Shown in pieces: positions 31,299 through 39,458 of a stretch of 39,458 nucleotides of DNA. This DNA is from JAHEJB01 sp041748175. GTDB taxonomy: Bacteria > Bacteroidota > Rhodothermia > Rhodothermales > Rubricoccaceae. The notes beneath the pieces were generated by a model. That model was not told where the DNA came from. It saw nothing but the letters and a program-made list of their open reading frames with translations, and did no database searches. Made by a program: the position numbers and the translations under genes. The stretch is taken from positions 1 through 39,458 of the forward strand of contig JBGTDU010000074.1 in NCBI GenBank assembly GCA_041748175.1, given 5' to 3'. How positions within the stretch are numbered: position 1 is the stretch's first letter; each line of letters starts with the position of its first letter.

Positions 31299-33155
31299 TT
31301 AATTGCCTCCGCGACGGCGCGAATTCGACGAGCTCGATCTGGATGGTGCAGGCGCGCTACTCCCACCAGAAGAACGCTGCGGCTGAGCGGCTGGGCGCGA
31401 AGTCTGGGCTGGCTGGCGCTGCGGTGTAGGCGCTGAAGTCTGGGCTGGTGCGCGCTGCGTCGGCTGGCTCGGCGCGGGGCGCTGAACCTGTTCGCGGCGG
31501 GACGGAGCGGTGCGCTGCGGGGTTGGTGCTTGCGGGGTCGGAGCAGGCGGTTGAACGGTCCGCGGACGGGGGGCAACTTGCGGTTGCGGAGTGCGTTGCG
31601 CTGCCTGTGTCTGTGGCCTTGGCGCTGATAGAACCGGCGCCTGGGATTGAGGAACCGGAGCACTTTGCGGGGTCGGCCGCCTCACATAACGTCGGGGATC
31701 TGGAGTCCGGCTTGTCGTCGTAGTCTGCGGCTGGGGTTGCGGAGCTGGGGTCACCGTTCTCGTCGTCCGCTGCGGGGTTTGCGGCTGCGGCTGAACAGCC
31801 CGCCGTGGGGCCGGGGTTACCGTTCTTGTCGTCCGCTGCGGTGTTTGAGGCTGCGGCTGGATCGTCGTCCGCTGTGGGGCTGGGGCAACGGTTCTTGTCG
31901 TCCGCTGTGGCGTTTGCGGCTGGCCCGTCCGCTGTGGAGCTGGGGCAACGGTTCTTGTCGTCCGCTGTGGCGTTTGCGGCTGGCCCGTCCTCTGTGGAGC
32001 TGGGGCAACGGTTCTTGTCGTCCGCTGTGGCGTCTGCCCGACGTTTCTCGTGGTGCGCTGAGGCGCTGAAGCCATGGTTCTCCTCGTGAGGTCAGACTGG
32101 GCCGTGAGCTGCCTTCCATTGGCGGCAAGCGGGGCACGCGATGGAGCAGATGTTGATGTCACACCCAGGCCTCTGTTCGGGCGGAAAGGTCCGTTCGTCC
32201 AGTTTGTGCTGACCTGTCCACGATCACCGTCGTAATCACCACGGTTGTCGGAATCACGGTATCCACGACCGTATCGGCGCCAGTCGTTGGCGTAGTACGG
32301 TCCGTTTCCGTAGTAGGAGGCATTGTAATAGCCGCTGTTGTATCCGGCGTAGTACCCAGAGTTATATCCACCGTACCCAGAGTTGTACCCACCACCCCAA
32401 TTGTTATAGCCGGTTCCAAACCAGAGTGAGATGGAGAGCCCGGGCGTCCAGCACGGATACCATGGGTCATAGTAGGAAGCGCCGTAATAGAAGGGGTCGT
32501 AATACGTTGCTACAGCGTAGTAGGGCTGATTCCACCCCGAGTAGTGGTGTCCAAAGTTCGAGTAACGACGGTAAGGGCGATGTACTGAGTACGGCCGGTA
32601 GTACGTGTAAATCGACGGAGAGTAGTTGGCGTAATAGTAATAGTCGGCGTAGTAGCCGCCGCCGTATCCGTCTCCGTAATAATCATCGGAATAATATGAG
32701 TCCCCATTATATGAATCGCCTGCGGCGGCATCGCCATAGTAGTAGATCGATTCATCGTCGTAGTAGTAGCGCGAGACCGAGACGCCGTTCGGGTCATAGT
32801 TTTCGTAGCCGCCGTAGGTTTCGGGGGCCGCCGAGTTCCAACCTGTACCCTGGCTGTAGGCCGGATCGCCAGTGTAATAGCCGTCATCATCGGTGTAGTA
32901 GCCGTCGGCCTGCCCGGGAGTTTCGACATACGCGCCATCAGCATACGGGTCAGCGTATGGATCAACATATCCGTCTTCCGTGAGCCCAATTCGGGGCTGG
33001 ACCTGCGCCGACGGAACCACCTCCGTTTGGGATCCGGGCGCTGCGCCAAGTTGGGTGTAGCATCCGGCGAGGCTCGTGCCGAGGAGCCCAACGGCAAACA
33101 CGGCGGCAAATACCAGTAGTCTGGTTTTGAGTTGGGAATCTCGGAAGGATCTCAT
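31299..33155 (-). CDS. Tyr/Gly-rich lipoprotein with Pro/Gln/Arg/Thr-rich repetitive tail
   Basis: A 618-residue protein starting MRSFRDSQLKTRLLVFAAVF. A lipobox SLAGC places the lipidated Cys at 32. Residues ~60-330 are extremely Tyr-, Gly-, Asp- and Ser-rich (for example YYSDDYYGDGYGGGYYADYY), with a few folded-looking patches (PCWTPGLSISLWFGTGYNNW). The C-terminal ~270 residues are low-complexity Pro/Gln/Arg/Thr repeats, including tandem copies of TPQRTTRTVAPAPQRTG. The protein ends in a Ser/Arg-rich stretch. It is likely disordered and surface or periplasmic, perhaps adhesive or wall-binding, but no domain supports a function. The ATG at 33155 gives the lipoprotein signal. Confidence 0.75.
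   Translation of the reverse strand: MRSFRDSQLKTRLLVFAAVFAVGLLGTSLAGCYTQLGAAPGSQTEVVPSAQVQPRIGLTEDGYVDPYADPYADGAYVETPGQADGYYTDDDGYYTGDPAYSQGTGWNSAAPETYGGYENYDPNGVSVSRYYYDDESIYYYGDAAAGDSYNGDSYYSDDYYGDGYGGGYYADYYYYANYSPSIYTYYRPYSVHRPYRRYSNFGHHYSGWNQPYYAVATYYDPFYYGASYYDPWYPCWTPGLSISLWFGTGYNNWGGGYNSGYGGYNSGYYAGYNSGYYNASYYGNGPYYANDWRRYGRGYRDSDNRGDYDGDRGQVSTNWTNGPFRPNRGLGVTSTSAPSRAPLAANGRQLTAQSDLTRRTMASAPQRTTRNVGQTPQRTTRTVAPAPQRTGQPQTPQRTTRTVAPAPQRTGQPQTPQRTTRTVAPAPQRTTIQPQPQTPQRTTRTVTPAPRRAVQPQPQTPQRTTRTVTPAPQPQPQTTTTSRTPDPRRYVRRPTPQSAPVPQSQAPVLSAPRPQTQAAQRTPQPQVAPRPRTVQPPAPTPQAPTPQRTAPSRREQVQRPAPSQPTQRAPAQTSAPTPQRQPAQTSRPAAQPQRSSGGSSAPAPSRSSSSNSRRRGGN
31861..32040 (-). repeat. Three tandem 60-bp coding repeats
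   Basis: Units 31861-31920, 31921-31980 and 31981-32040 differ by only a few bases and encode a 20-residue Pro/Gln/Arg/Thr unit of the lipoprotein tail. More degenerate copies continue on both sides. Unequal crossing-over could readily change their number. Confidence 0.9.
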
Positions 33156-33456
33156 GGTCGGGGAGGAAGAAAAGCAGGAGAACAAGTGCCTGCTGGCAAA
33201 CGGAGAGACAGAGAGAGGACGAGAGGCACCGAATGATGGCCTGACCGTCGGCATTCGCCGATGTTCGACCGGGGTATATTGGTGGGCCTCGAAAGGCTAG
33301 CCGCCGAGTCGGTCGCGCGGGTAACACCAGCGGTTCGTGTCGGTGGATTTTCTCGCCTTTGAACCAGAGACAAGAAACGCTCCGGCCCTCTAACCCAACA
33401 ATACGGCCTTTCCCGGGCAATAGCCCCGCCTTTCTCAAGCTGCACGACCGTCTCTC
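33156..33456. other. Divergent intergenic region between the lipoprotein and proS
   Basis: These 301 bp separate two outward-facing genes and must contain both promoters. I see no convincing -35/-10 pair, no repeat and no RNA structure such as a T-box; a TATA-like word lies near 33277 and an AT-richer patch near 33355-33400. Confidence 0.4.
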
Positions 33457-34941
33457 ATGGCCGACAAGATCACGCCGCGCTCCGAAGACTATGCCCAGTG
33501 GTATGTGGATGTCGTCCGAGCCGCCCGTCTTGCCGAGTACTCGCCCGTTCGCGGTTCCATGATCATCCCCCCGAACGGGTATGAGCTGTGGGAGAACATG
33601 CGCGATGGCCTCGATGGCATGTTCAAAGCTACCGGCCACCGAAATGCCTACTTCCCGCTCTTCATCCCCCAGAGCTTTCTCGCGCGAGAAGCTGCGCATG
33701 TCGAGGGCTTTGCGAAAGAGTGCGCCGTCGTCACCCACCACCGCTTGAAGCTGGACGAGGACGGCGCCTTGATCGTGGATCCAGAGTCGAAGCTGGAGGA
33801 GCCGCTAATCGTTCGCCCGACATCGGAAACGATTATCTGGGATACGTACAGCAAATGGATCCAATCATGGCGCGACCTGCCGATTCTCATCAACCAGTGG
33901 GCCAACGTCGTTCGATGGGAGATGCGCACGCGGCTGTTCCTTCGCACGTCCGAGTTCCTCTGGCAGGAGGGCCACACGGCGCATGCGACCGAGCGGGAAG
34001 CCATTGAGGAGACGAGGACGATGCTGGATGTTTACGCCACCTTTGCGGAAGAATGGATGGCAATGCCCGTCATCAAGGGAGTCAAAACGGAAGCCGAGCG
34101 ATTCGCCGGCGCCAAGGACACCTACTGCATCGAAGCCCTCATGCAGGATGGCAAAGCACTGCAAGCCGGGACGAGCCACTTCCTCGGGCAGAACTTTGCC
34201 AGGGCGTTCGACTGCACCTTTCAAAACCAGAGCGGTGAACTGGAACACGTCTGGGCCACGAGTTGGGGCGTGTCCACGCGCCTTATCGGGGCGCTGGTGA
34301 TGACGCATGGAGACGACAAGGGCATCGTTCTCCCACCCCGGCTCGCCCCCGTGCAAGTCGCCATCGTGCCCATCCTGGGCAAGGAAGACACGCGGGAAGC
34401 CGTTCTGGAAACAGCCCGTCAGATCGCCAGGGATCTCGTCCACGCTGGCATCCGCGTTTTTCTGGACGACAGCGACCAGCACAGGCCAGGCTGGAAGTTT
34501 GCCGAATACGAGGTTCAGGGTGTTCCGCTGCGCCTTGCCATCGGCCCACGCGATATTGAGAACGGCGTCGTTGAGCTGGCTCGTCGCGATACCGGCGAAA
34601 AGGAATCCGTCGCTATGGAAGGTCTTGCCCAGGTCATTAGCGCGACGCTCTCGGAGATCCAACGGGGGCTATACGACCGTGCCAAGGCATTTCGGGAGGC
34701 GAGCACAAGGACGGCCGACGACTACCCGGCTTTCCAACGGCTCATCGAAGAAGAAGGTGGCTTCGTGCTGATGCACTGGGACGGCACCGCCGAGACCGAG
34801 GAGCGCATCAAGACGCAGACCATGGCCACTATCCGCTGCATCCCATTACCGGGCCAGTTTGAAGGAACCGACGAACCTGGCGTCGACCCCGTAAGCGGGA
34901 AGCCCTCGGAGGGGCGGGTTGTGTTTGCCAAATCCTACTGA
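33457..34941 (+). CDS. proS: Prolyl-tRNA synthetase, short archaeal/eukaryote-type (ProS type 3)
   Basis: A 494-residue class II synthetase charging tRNA-Pro. It starts MADKITPRSEDYAQWYVDVV. Motif 1 region YELWENMRDGLDGMFKATGH and IVRPTSETIIWDTYSKWIQS precede motif 2 RWEMRTRLFLRTSEFLWQEG with HTAH; motif 3 is GVSTRLIGALVMTHGDD. The anticodon-binding domain starts around VQVAIVPILGKED and is followed by the zinc-binding-like C-terminal region typical of the type without the bacterial editing insertion. Length and order fit. It is followed 10 bp later by a membrane protein gene. Confidence 0.95.
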   Translation: MADKITPRSEDYAQWYVDVVRAARLAEYSPVRGSMIIPPNGYELWENMRDGLDGMFKATGHRNAYFPLFIPQSFLAREAAHVEGFAKECAVVTHHRLKLDEDGALIVDPESKLEEPLIVRPTSETIIWDTYSKWIQSWRDLPILINQWANVVRWEMRTRLFLRTSEFLWQEGHTAHATEREAIEETRTMLDVYATFAEEWMAMPVIKGVKTEAERFAGAKDTYCIEALMQDGKALQAGTSHFLGQNFARAFDCTFQNQSGELEHVWATSWGVSTRLIGALVMTHGDDKGIVLPPRLAPVQVAIVPILGKEDTREAVLETARQIARDLVHAGIRVFLDDSDQHRPGWKFAEYEVQGVPLRLAIGPRDIENGVVELARRDTGEKESVAMEGLAQVISATLSEIQRGLYDRAKAFREASTRTADDYPAFQRLIEEEGGFVLMHWDGTAETEERIKTQTMATIRCIPLPGQFEGTDEPGVDPVSGKPSEGRVVFAKSY

Positions 34942-34951
34942 GTTGGAGCGG

Positions 34952-35629
34952 ATGAGCGTGAAGCCCTCCCGAGCCGATGGTGTAACAGTCGGCTACCGCC
35001 TCGCAACCGCTATCTCCTACCTCGTCAATCCGCTGATTCTGCCGCCCATTCAGTTTGCGTTGGTGCTGGGGCATTTTGGCGCCAGCGTATCGGAGGTTCA
35101 GAGGACGACCGGGATCGGACTCGTGTTCTTCTTCCTGATCCCGCTCGGGTACGTGGCGCGGATGGTTCGACGAGGGAAAGCCGCGACGCTTGAAATTCGC
35201 AGGCAGGACGCGCGCACCGCCCCGTTCATTTTCGGGATTGCTTCCTATCTGGCTGGCATCGCCGCGTTGTGGATGACGATGGAAACGGCACGTCCGCTCT
35301 TGCTCACGCTCGCGGCCATCTACCCGGTCAACACGGCTATCGTCGCGATCATCAACCTGCGCTGGAAGATTTCCGTCCACGTTGTCAGCGTCGCAGGTTT
35401 CGTGGTGGGTCTACTATTCGTTATGTGGATTTCGCATAGCGCCAACACAACCGGTCTGCTGACCGTCGAATTCGTCGCGCCCTTGCTTCTCCTCATCCCG
35501 CTGCTGATGTGGGCGAGAGTCCGTTCAGGCGCACACACAACAGGCCAGGTGGTGTCAGGCGCTCTGTTTGGTTTTGGGATGACGCTTGCTCAGCTGCTTT
35601 CGGCGCGAGGCTTTTTTTGGGGGGGATGA
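34952..35629 (+). CDS. PAP2-superfamily-like integral membrane protein
   Basis: A 225-residue protein with about six predicted helices. The ATG at 34952, preceded by GGAG, is chosen over an upstream TTG-type start that overlaps proS. The segments ARTAPFIFG, WKISVHVVSVAGFVVG and ARVRSGAHTTGQVVSGALFG resemble the three PAP2 phosphatase motifs, but the usual Ser of the SRxxxxxH motif is Ala and the terminal Asp is Gln. It may be a lipid phosphatase variant or a non-catalytic relative. Probably co-transcribed with proS. Confidence 0.6.
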   Translation: MSVKPSRADGVTVGYRLATAISYLVNPLILPPIQFALVLGHFGASVSEVQRTTGIGLVFFFLIPLGYVARMVRRGKAATLEIRRQDARTAPFIFGIASYLAGIAALWMTMETARPLLLTLAAIYPVNTAIVAIINLRWKISVHVVSVAGFVVGLLFVMWISHSANTTGLLTVEFVAPLLLLIPLLMWARVRSGAHTTGQVVSGALFGFGMTLAQLLSARGFFWGG

Positions 35630-35712
35630 GGTGGGGAATACGTAATGCGTAATGTGCATTTCGGATTTGGGATTTGGGATTTCGGATTTTTTGGGAGGTC
35701 TGTTTTCGGAAA

Positions 35713-35900
35713 GCCTGGGATCGCGGATCTCCCGATCCGCGTGAGGACGCCCGGCTTGTCGTCAGCACACCCTGAGAGTTGATAAATCCTTGGGATTTCG
35801 GATTTGGGGAAGTCTGGGATTGCGGATCTCCCGATCCGCATGAGGACGCCCGGCTTGTCGTGAGTGAACCCTGAGAGTTGATAGATCCTTCGGATTTCGT
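35713..35900. repeat. Two ~99-bp direct repeats with GCGGATC hairpins in a 507-bp intergenic region
   Basis: The stretch 35630-36136 has no gene. Two units share the run from GCGGATC (35723 and 35822, 99 bp apart) through GAGGACGCCCGGCTTGTCGT and CCTGAGAGTTGATA. Each unit opens with a 7-bp stem around a TCCC loop (GCGGATC/GATCCGC). Around them lie further short words such as TTCGGATTTGGGATT in several copies. The units look like a REP-type intergenic repeat. Function unknown. Confidence 0.8.
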
Positions 35901-36012
35901 GATGCGGATTTCGGATTTGGGAGGTTGGGCTGGCGTATAAGATGCGGCGGACCCGGCGAGCACGCCCAGCCTTCAGCATTCATCCTTCACCGTTCAGCCT
36001 TCCGAACTGCCC

Positions 36013-36039
36013 TTGACGCGCGAAAACAAGCCGTATCTT
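36013..36039 (+). promoter_or_regulatory. Possible promoter of the TonB-type receptor gene
   Basis: TTGACG at 36013-36018 and TATCTT at 36034-36039 lie about 100 bp upstream of the receptor start. The 15-bp spacing is shorter than usual, so this is tentative. Confidence 0.35.
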
Positions 36040-36136
36040 GGGCATCCGCTCCCAAACCGCGCCCGATCGCTGCTTGATACCGTCCATCTGTTGTAACACT
36101 CGCTGATGCGTGGTCTGCCCGCGCCCGACGGTTTTC

Positions 36137-38584
36137 ATGCTTCGCTCGATCAGTTTTCTAGTCCTCGCGGTTCTAGCCACGTCGCCGGTATTCGCGCAGG
36201 ATTGGGGCGATGTCGCGGGGCGCGTCACGCAGTCGGCCAATGGCGAGCCGGTTCCAAGTGCCACGGTTCTTGTGGAGGGTTCCAATTACGGGACGGCGGC
36301 GGACGCTGACGGACGTTTCCGCTTTCGGATTCCCGTAGGGCGCTACGCGTTGGTTGTTCGCTCCGTGGGGTTTGAGCCGAGGACGGACTCCGTGGTCGTG
36401 CGCGCCCAACAGGAAGCCAGGTTCGATGTCCAACTCGACGAGGCCACTATCGAAATAGGCTCGGCCGAGGTTCTGGGCGAGGCCGTGCAGAACGACGCAG
36501 GCGTCTTCGTCCTCGACCCTGAGGACGTGCGGAACATGCCCACGCCGGTTACCGACGCCCTTCGCGGCGTGCAGCTATTGCCCGGCGTCACGTCCAACAA
36601 CGAAACCTCCAACGCCTATTCTGTCCGCGGCGGCGGCTACAGCGAGAACCAGTTTTTTGTGGATGGCTTCGAGATTTACCGTCCGCTCCGAACGCGGCAG
36701 GGTGAACAGGAAGGCCTCGGGCTCGTCAACGCCGATCTGACGGAGCGGATGACGCTTTACGCCGGCGGATTTCCTTCGCGCTACGGCGGAAAGCTTTCGA
36801 GCGCGCTGGACGTTGCCTACGCGCATCCGGAAGGCCCCATCGGCGGCAGTCTCTATGGATCAACCCTCGACGGCGGACTCTCAATTCAAGGCGGTGCAAT
36901 GGACGGCCGCCTTGGCCTTGCTGTGGCAGCGCGGACGGCGCGCCCGAGGCGTTTCTTCGCCGCGCAGGAGTTGGAAGGGACCTACGACCCCGACTTCCGC
37001 GACGTGCAGGGTATCATCAATTATCGCATTTCGGAAGGCCACGACCTGCGCGGGATCGGGATGCTGGCCCGGCATCGGTTCCGCCTGGAGCCAAGCCAGC
37101 GTCGCACCACGTTCGGCGTCTTCCCCGACCAGATCCGAACCGTTGCCTTTCAGTTCTCCGGCCAGGAGGAAGACGGCTACGACATCGGCTTCGGCGGGCT
37201 GCGCCTCAGCAACCAGCTCTCGACAAAACTGCGGGTGGAGCATGATATCTCCTACTTCGACACTCAGGAATTCGAGACCTATGATGTGTTCGGAGCGGTG
37301 ACGCTCTTCCGCATCGTTGATGCAAACCAGGACCCTGACGACCCGGCCAATCTGATCGAAACAGGCCAGGCCGATCAACGCGATGTCGCCGACAACCACA
37401 TCCGCGTCTCCACGCTCACGGGCGTGGGCCGATACAGAATGGGTCTCGCTCGCCACGCCGCCGAGGCCGGCTGGCAACTCCGCCGCTTCAGGTTCGATGA
37501 CGATCTCTTCGAGTTTACCCATCTCAGCGGCCGCGATTCCCTCGGCAATTCCGTCTCCGTCACAAGCGATTCGCTAGACGACGCCGCAGCCTTGAGCACG
37601 TGGCAAACGTCGCTCTGGTTGGAAGACGCGGTGGATGTCCTCCCCGAAGCCGGAAGGCTTATTACCACGCTCGGTGTTCGCGCTGACTACTTCGCCTTCA
37701 ACGACGAATGGACGGTGAGCCCGCGACTCTCCGCCAGGCTGCGCCTCAACGGGACGACGACCCTCACCGGGGCGGCGGGCCTGTACTACCAGCCGCCGAC
37801 GTATCGCGAGCTGCGCGGCGAGCCTGCTCCCGGCCAAACCATCCTCGGCGCGCTGAACACCGATTTGAAAAGCCAGCGCGCCGCGCTGCTCGTACTGGGC
37901 GCGGAGCATTTCTTCCCGAATACCCGCTTCTCGCTGCGTGGCGAGGCGTGGTACAAGAGGCTCGACAACCTCATCTCGTACGACATCGACAACGTGCGCG
38001 TGCTCTACTCGGGCGAGAACGACAGCCGGGGCTACGCCTCCGGCCTCGACCTGCAACTGCGCGGCGAACTTGTGCCGGGCCTCGAAAGCTGGCTGAACTA
38101 CGGCTTCCTGGTCGCGCGCGAGGAGTTCATACCGCCATTCGTAAACGACTTCAACGACGGCGTTCGCCCCCGGCCCACCGACCGCCGCCACAACTTCGCG
38201 CTGTTCGTGCAGGACTACGTGCCCGGCGATGACACGTGGACGCTGCACATGCGGACGCTCTTCGGAACGGGCCTGCCCTACACGCCGCCTGCCGTCAGCG
38301 AGACCATCAATCAGGTAAACGTCTTTATTCCGGGGCAACGTTCTGCCGGGCGCTACCCGGCCTACTTCCGGTTCGATATGGGCGCAACCAAGCGCGTAAA
38401 TGTTGGGCGCGGGCCAACGGGCAACCCCATGTCGTTGAAGCTCACCGCCGAGGTTCTCAACGTGTTCAATATGAAAAACACGATCCGCTTCGACTTCGTG
38501 GCGGACGGAAACGGCTTCTTCAATGGCGTCCCCACGCGCCTCACGCCGAGGACGATAAACGTGCGGCTAAGGTTGGATTTTTAG
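36137..38584 (+). CDS. TonB-dependent outer membrane receptor with N-terminal carboxypeptidase-like domain
   Basis: An 815-residue outer membrane protein starting MLRSISFLVLAVLATSPVFA, cleaved before QDWGD. Residues ~20-110 are a carboxypeptidase-regulatory-like beta domain (VAGRVTQSANGEPVPSATVL ... YGTAADADGRFRFRIPVGRY). The plug follows (VTDALRGVQLLPGVTSNNET, then SVRGGGYSENQFFVDGFEI), then a barrel with the usual strand alternation ending TINVRLRLDF. No SusD partner is nearby, so it is more like a siderophore- or small-molecule-type receptor than a SusCD pair. No TonB-box could be placed with confidence. The ATG at 36137 is chosen over a GTG at 36110 because it begins the signal peptide. 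Confidence 0.85.
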   Translation: MLRSISFLVLAVLATSPVFAQDWGDVAGRVTQSANGEPVPSATVLVEGSNYGTAADADGRFRFRIPVGRYALVVRSVGFEPRTDSVVVRAQQEARFDVQLDEATIEIGSAEVLGEAVQNDAGVFVLDPEDVRNMPTPVTDALRGVQLLPGVTSNNETSNAYSVRGGGYSENQFFVDGFEIYRPLRTRQGEQEGLGLVNADLTERMTLYAGGFPSRYGGKLSSALDVAYAHPEGPIGGSLYGSTLDGGLSIQGGAMDGRLGLAVAARTARPRRFFAAQELEGTYDPDFRDVQGIINYRISEGHDLRGIGMLARHRFRLEPSQRRTTFGVFPDQIRTVAFQFSGQEEDGYDIGFGGLRLSNQLSTKLRVEHDISYFDTQEFETYDVFGAVTLFRIVDANQDPDDPANLIETGQADQRDVADNHIRVSTLTGVGRYRMGLARHAAEAGWQLRRFRFDDDLFEFTHLSGRDSLGNSVSVTSDSLDDAAALSTWQTSLWLEDAVDVLPEAGRLITTLGVRADYFAFNDEWTVSPRLSARLRLNGTTTLTGAAGLYYQPPTYRELRGEPAPGQTILGALNTDLKSQRAALLVLGAEHFFPNTRFSLRGEAWYKRLDNLISYDIDNVRVLYSGENDSRGYASGLDLQLRGELVPGLESWLNYGFLVAREEFIPPFVNDFNDGVRPRPTDRRHNFALFVQDYVPGDDTWTLHMRTLFGTGLPYTPPAVSETINQVNVFIPGQRSAGRYPAYFRFDMGATKRVNVGRGPTGNPMSLKLTAEVLNVFNMKNTIRFDFVADGNGFFNGVPTRLTPRTINVRLRLDF

Positions 38585-38691
38585 GGCGAGATGCTTTTTG
38601 GGATTTTTGTGAAGAACCCTTGACATTGTGGTCGGTCGCGCCCTTTCTTTAGGATGCGCTCTGATCCCACGAACTGAATGGAGGTTTTGCC

Positions 38692-39458
38692 ATGCGTTGT
38701 GCTCTCTTTCTCGCTGTGTCCTTCGTGTTACTTGCCCCCCCCTACGTTAGGGCAAATTGAGATGACCACCGCGAGTGGGGGTAACGTGGGGGTTGGTATC
38801 TCGCCTACGTCGAATGCGCGGCTGTATGTGAAGAACGACGATACAGGAATTCCTTCGACGTACGGGATACGAGCTCGTGCAGTAGCGGACGGTGTCCGAA
38901 TTGGCGTGTATGGGATTTCGACAACGTCAGGCTCAACAACGGCGACGGGCGTTTTTGGCGTCGCCAACGGTGGAAGCGACGCAAATAGAGGGGTGCATGG
39001 GCAGGCATCTGCCGCCGGCGGGCAAACGGGTTACGGTGTATACGGCTCCGTAGTTAACGGAATGGGTGTTTCCTATGCAGGATACTTCTCGGGCAACGTC
39101 TACGTGACGGGCACAATTACGGAAATGTCAGACGAGCGCTTCAAGGTAGACGTGCGTCCTCTTGGCGGAGAGGACGGACCGGACGGCGAAGCGATCCTGG
39201 GCCGTGTGATGTTGCTGGCACCGGTCTCGTATCGGTTTACTGACGACGAGCAATACGCACACATGAACCTGCCGGTCGGCGACCAGTTTGGCTTTCTGGC
39301 GCAGGATGTCGAGGCGGTCTTTCCTGAACTGATCGGCGAGGGCCGCCACCCAACCGAACTACGCCCGGACGAAAACGGAGACCTGCAAGAGGTGGGCGAG
39401 CCCATCACCTACCAGTCGATGAACTACATCCACCTCATTCCCATCCTCGTGCAGGCTA
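38692..39458 (+). CDS. Secreted peptidase S74-type protein, frame broken at a C8 tract, 3' end outside window
   Basis: From ATG 38692 the frame gives a signal peptide MRCALFLAVSFVLLAPP, then stops at 38758-38760. Removing one C from the C8 run at 38735-38742 yields LLAPPTLGQIEMTTASGG and an open frame to the window end. The restored protein has GVYG/GVFG repeats related to those at 7705-8406 and AGYFSGNVYVTGTITEM. An S74 intramolecular chaperone domain follows: SDERFKVDVRPL (Ser and Lys of the dyad), LLAPVSYRF, FGFLAQDVEAVFPEL, and SMNYIHLIPILVQA at the edge. S74 domains trimerise and release fibre-like proteins. A TTGACA lies at 38620-38625, about 70 bp upstream. The frame break may be sequencing error or phase variation. 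Confidence 0.7.
38735..38742 (+). repeat. C8 homopolymer in a signal-peptide coding region
   Basis: Eight consecutive C fall in the codons LAPP of the secreted S74-type protein. Seven C would keep the gene in frame with its downstream body; eight end it after 22 codons. Confidence 0.95.

Noticed and set aside
31740..32060. Regular repeats that could suggest a CRISPR array
   Set aside because: The 60-bp units are contiguous, keep the reading frame of the lipoprotein, and have no unique spacers.
33865..34662. Long antisense frame within proS
   Set aside because: It lies entirely opposite a well-conserved gene and resembles no family; the same holds for antisense frames at 9157-9918, 8044-8691 and 37574-38338.

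Overview
The window looks like chromosomal DNA of a moderately GC-rich member of the Bacteroidota/Rhodothermota group (Rhodothermales-like). The reasons are three secreted proteins with C-terminal type IX secretion (T9SS, Por) sorting domains, an ECF sigma factor paired with a TPR-fused serine/threonine kinase, a carboxypeptidase-regulatory/TonB-type receptor, many DUF6090-like membrane proteins, and starts mostly without clear Shine-Dalgarno sequences. This placement is inferred from gene content only.

Layout. 1-1898: the 3' part of an AMP-forming acyl-CoA ligase, then a DUF4160/DUF2442 pair. 1957-3917: a secreted cupredoxin and a DUF819 membrane protein. 3967-15025: a coherent block in which an ECF sigma factor and a kinase are transcribed leftward and six exported proteins rightward (beta-repeat protein, trypsin-like protease, metzincin, T9SS protein, lipoprotein, T9SS L-domain protein). 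An 87-bp copy of the DUF819 5' end lies at each border of this block. 15190-23347: an EamA transporter and eight DUF6090-like genes on the minus strand, interrupted by a rightward nucleotidyltransferase pair. 23405-25890: an SDR oxidoreductase gene plus two extra copies of its 3' end, which bracket an mrr-like restriction gene (broken by an amber codon) and a mazEF module. 26024-38584: mostly housekeeping and envelope genes (MaoC hydratase, queF, mltG, ABC-2-like permease, FadL-like porin, Tyr-rich lipoprotein, archaeal-type proS, PAP2-like protein, TonB-type receptor). 38692-end: a peptidase S74-type secreted protein with a frame break at a C8 tract, cut by the window edge.

Main points for follow-up: (i) accessory modules bordered by short copies of the ends of neighbouring core genes (DUF819 5' end, SDR 3' end, DUF6090 5' end) with no integrase or transposase in the window; (ii) a tandem DUF6090 array with a near-constant membrane-anchor head and divergent extracytoplasmic bodies; (iii) several genes with single-base or single-codon lesions (mrr, two DUF6090 genes, the S74 gene) that are either real decay or phase variation, or assembly errors. 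No tRNA, rRNA, CRISPR array, integrase or transposase was seen.
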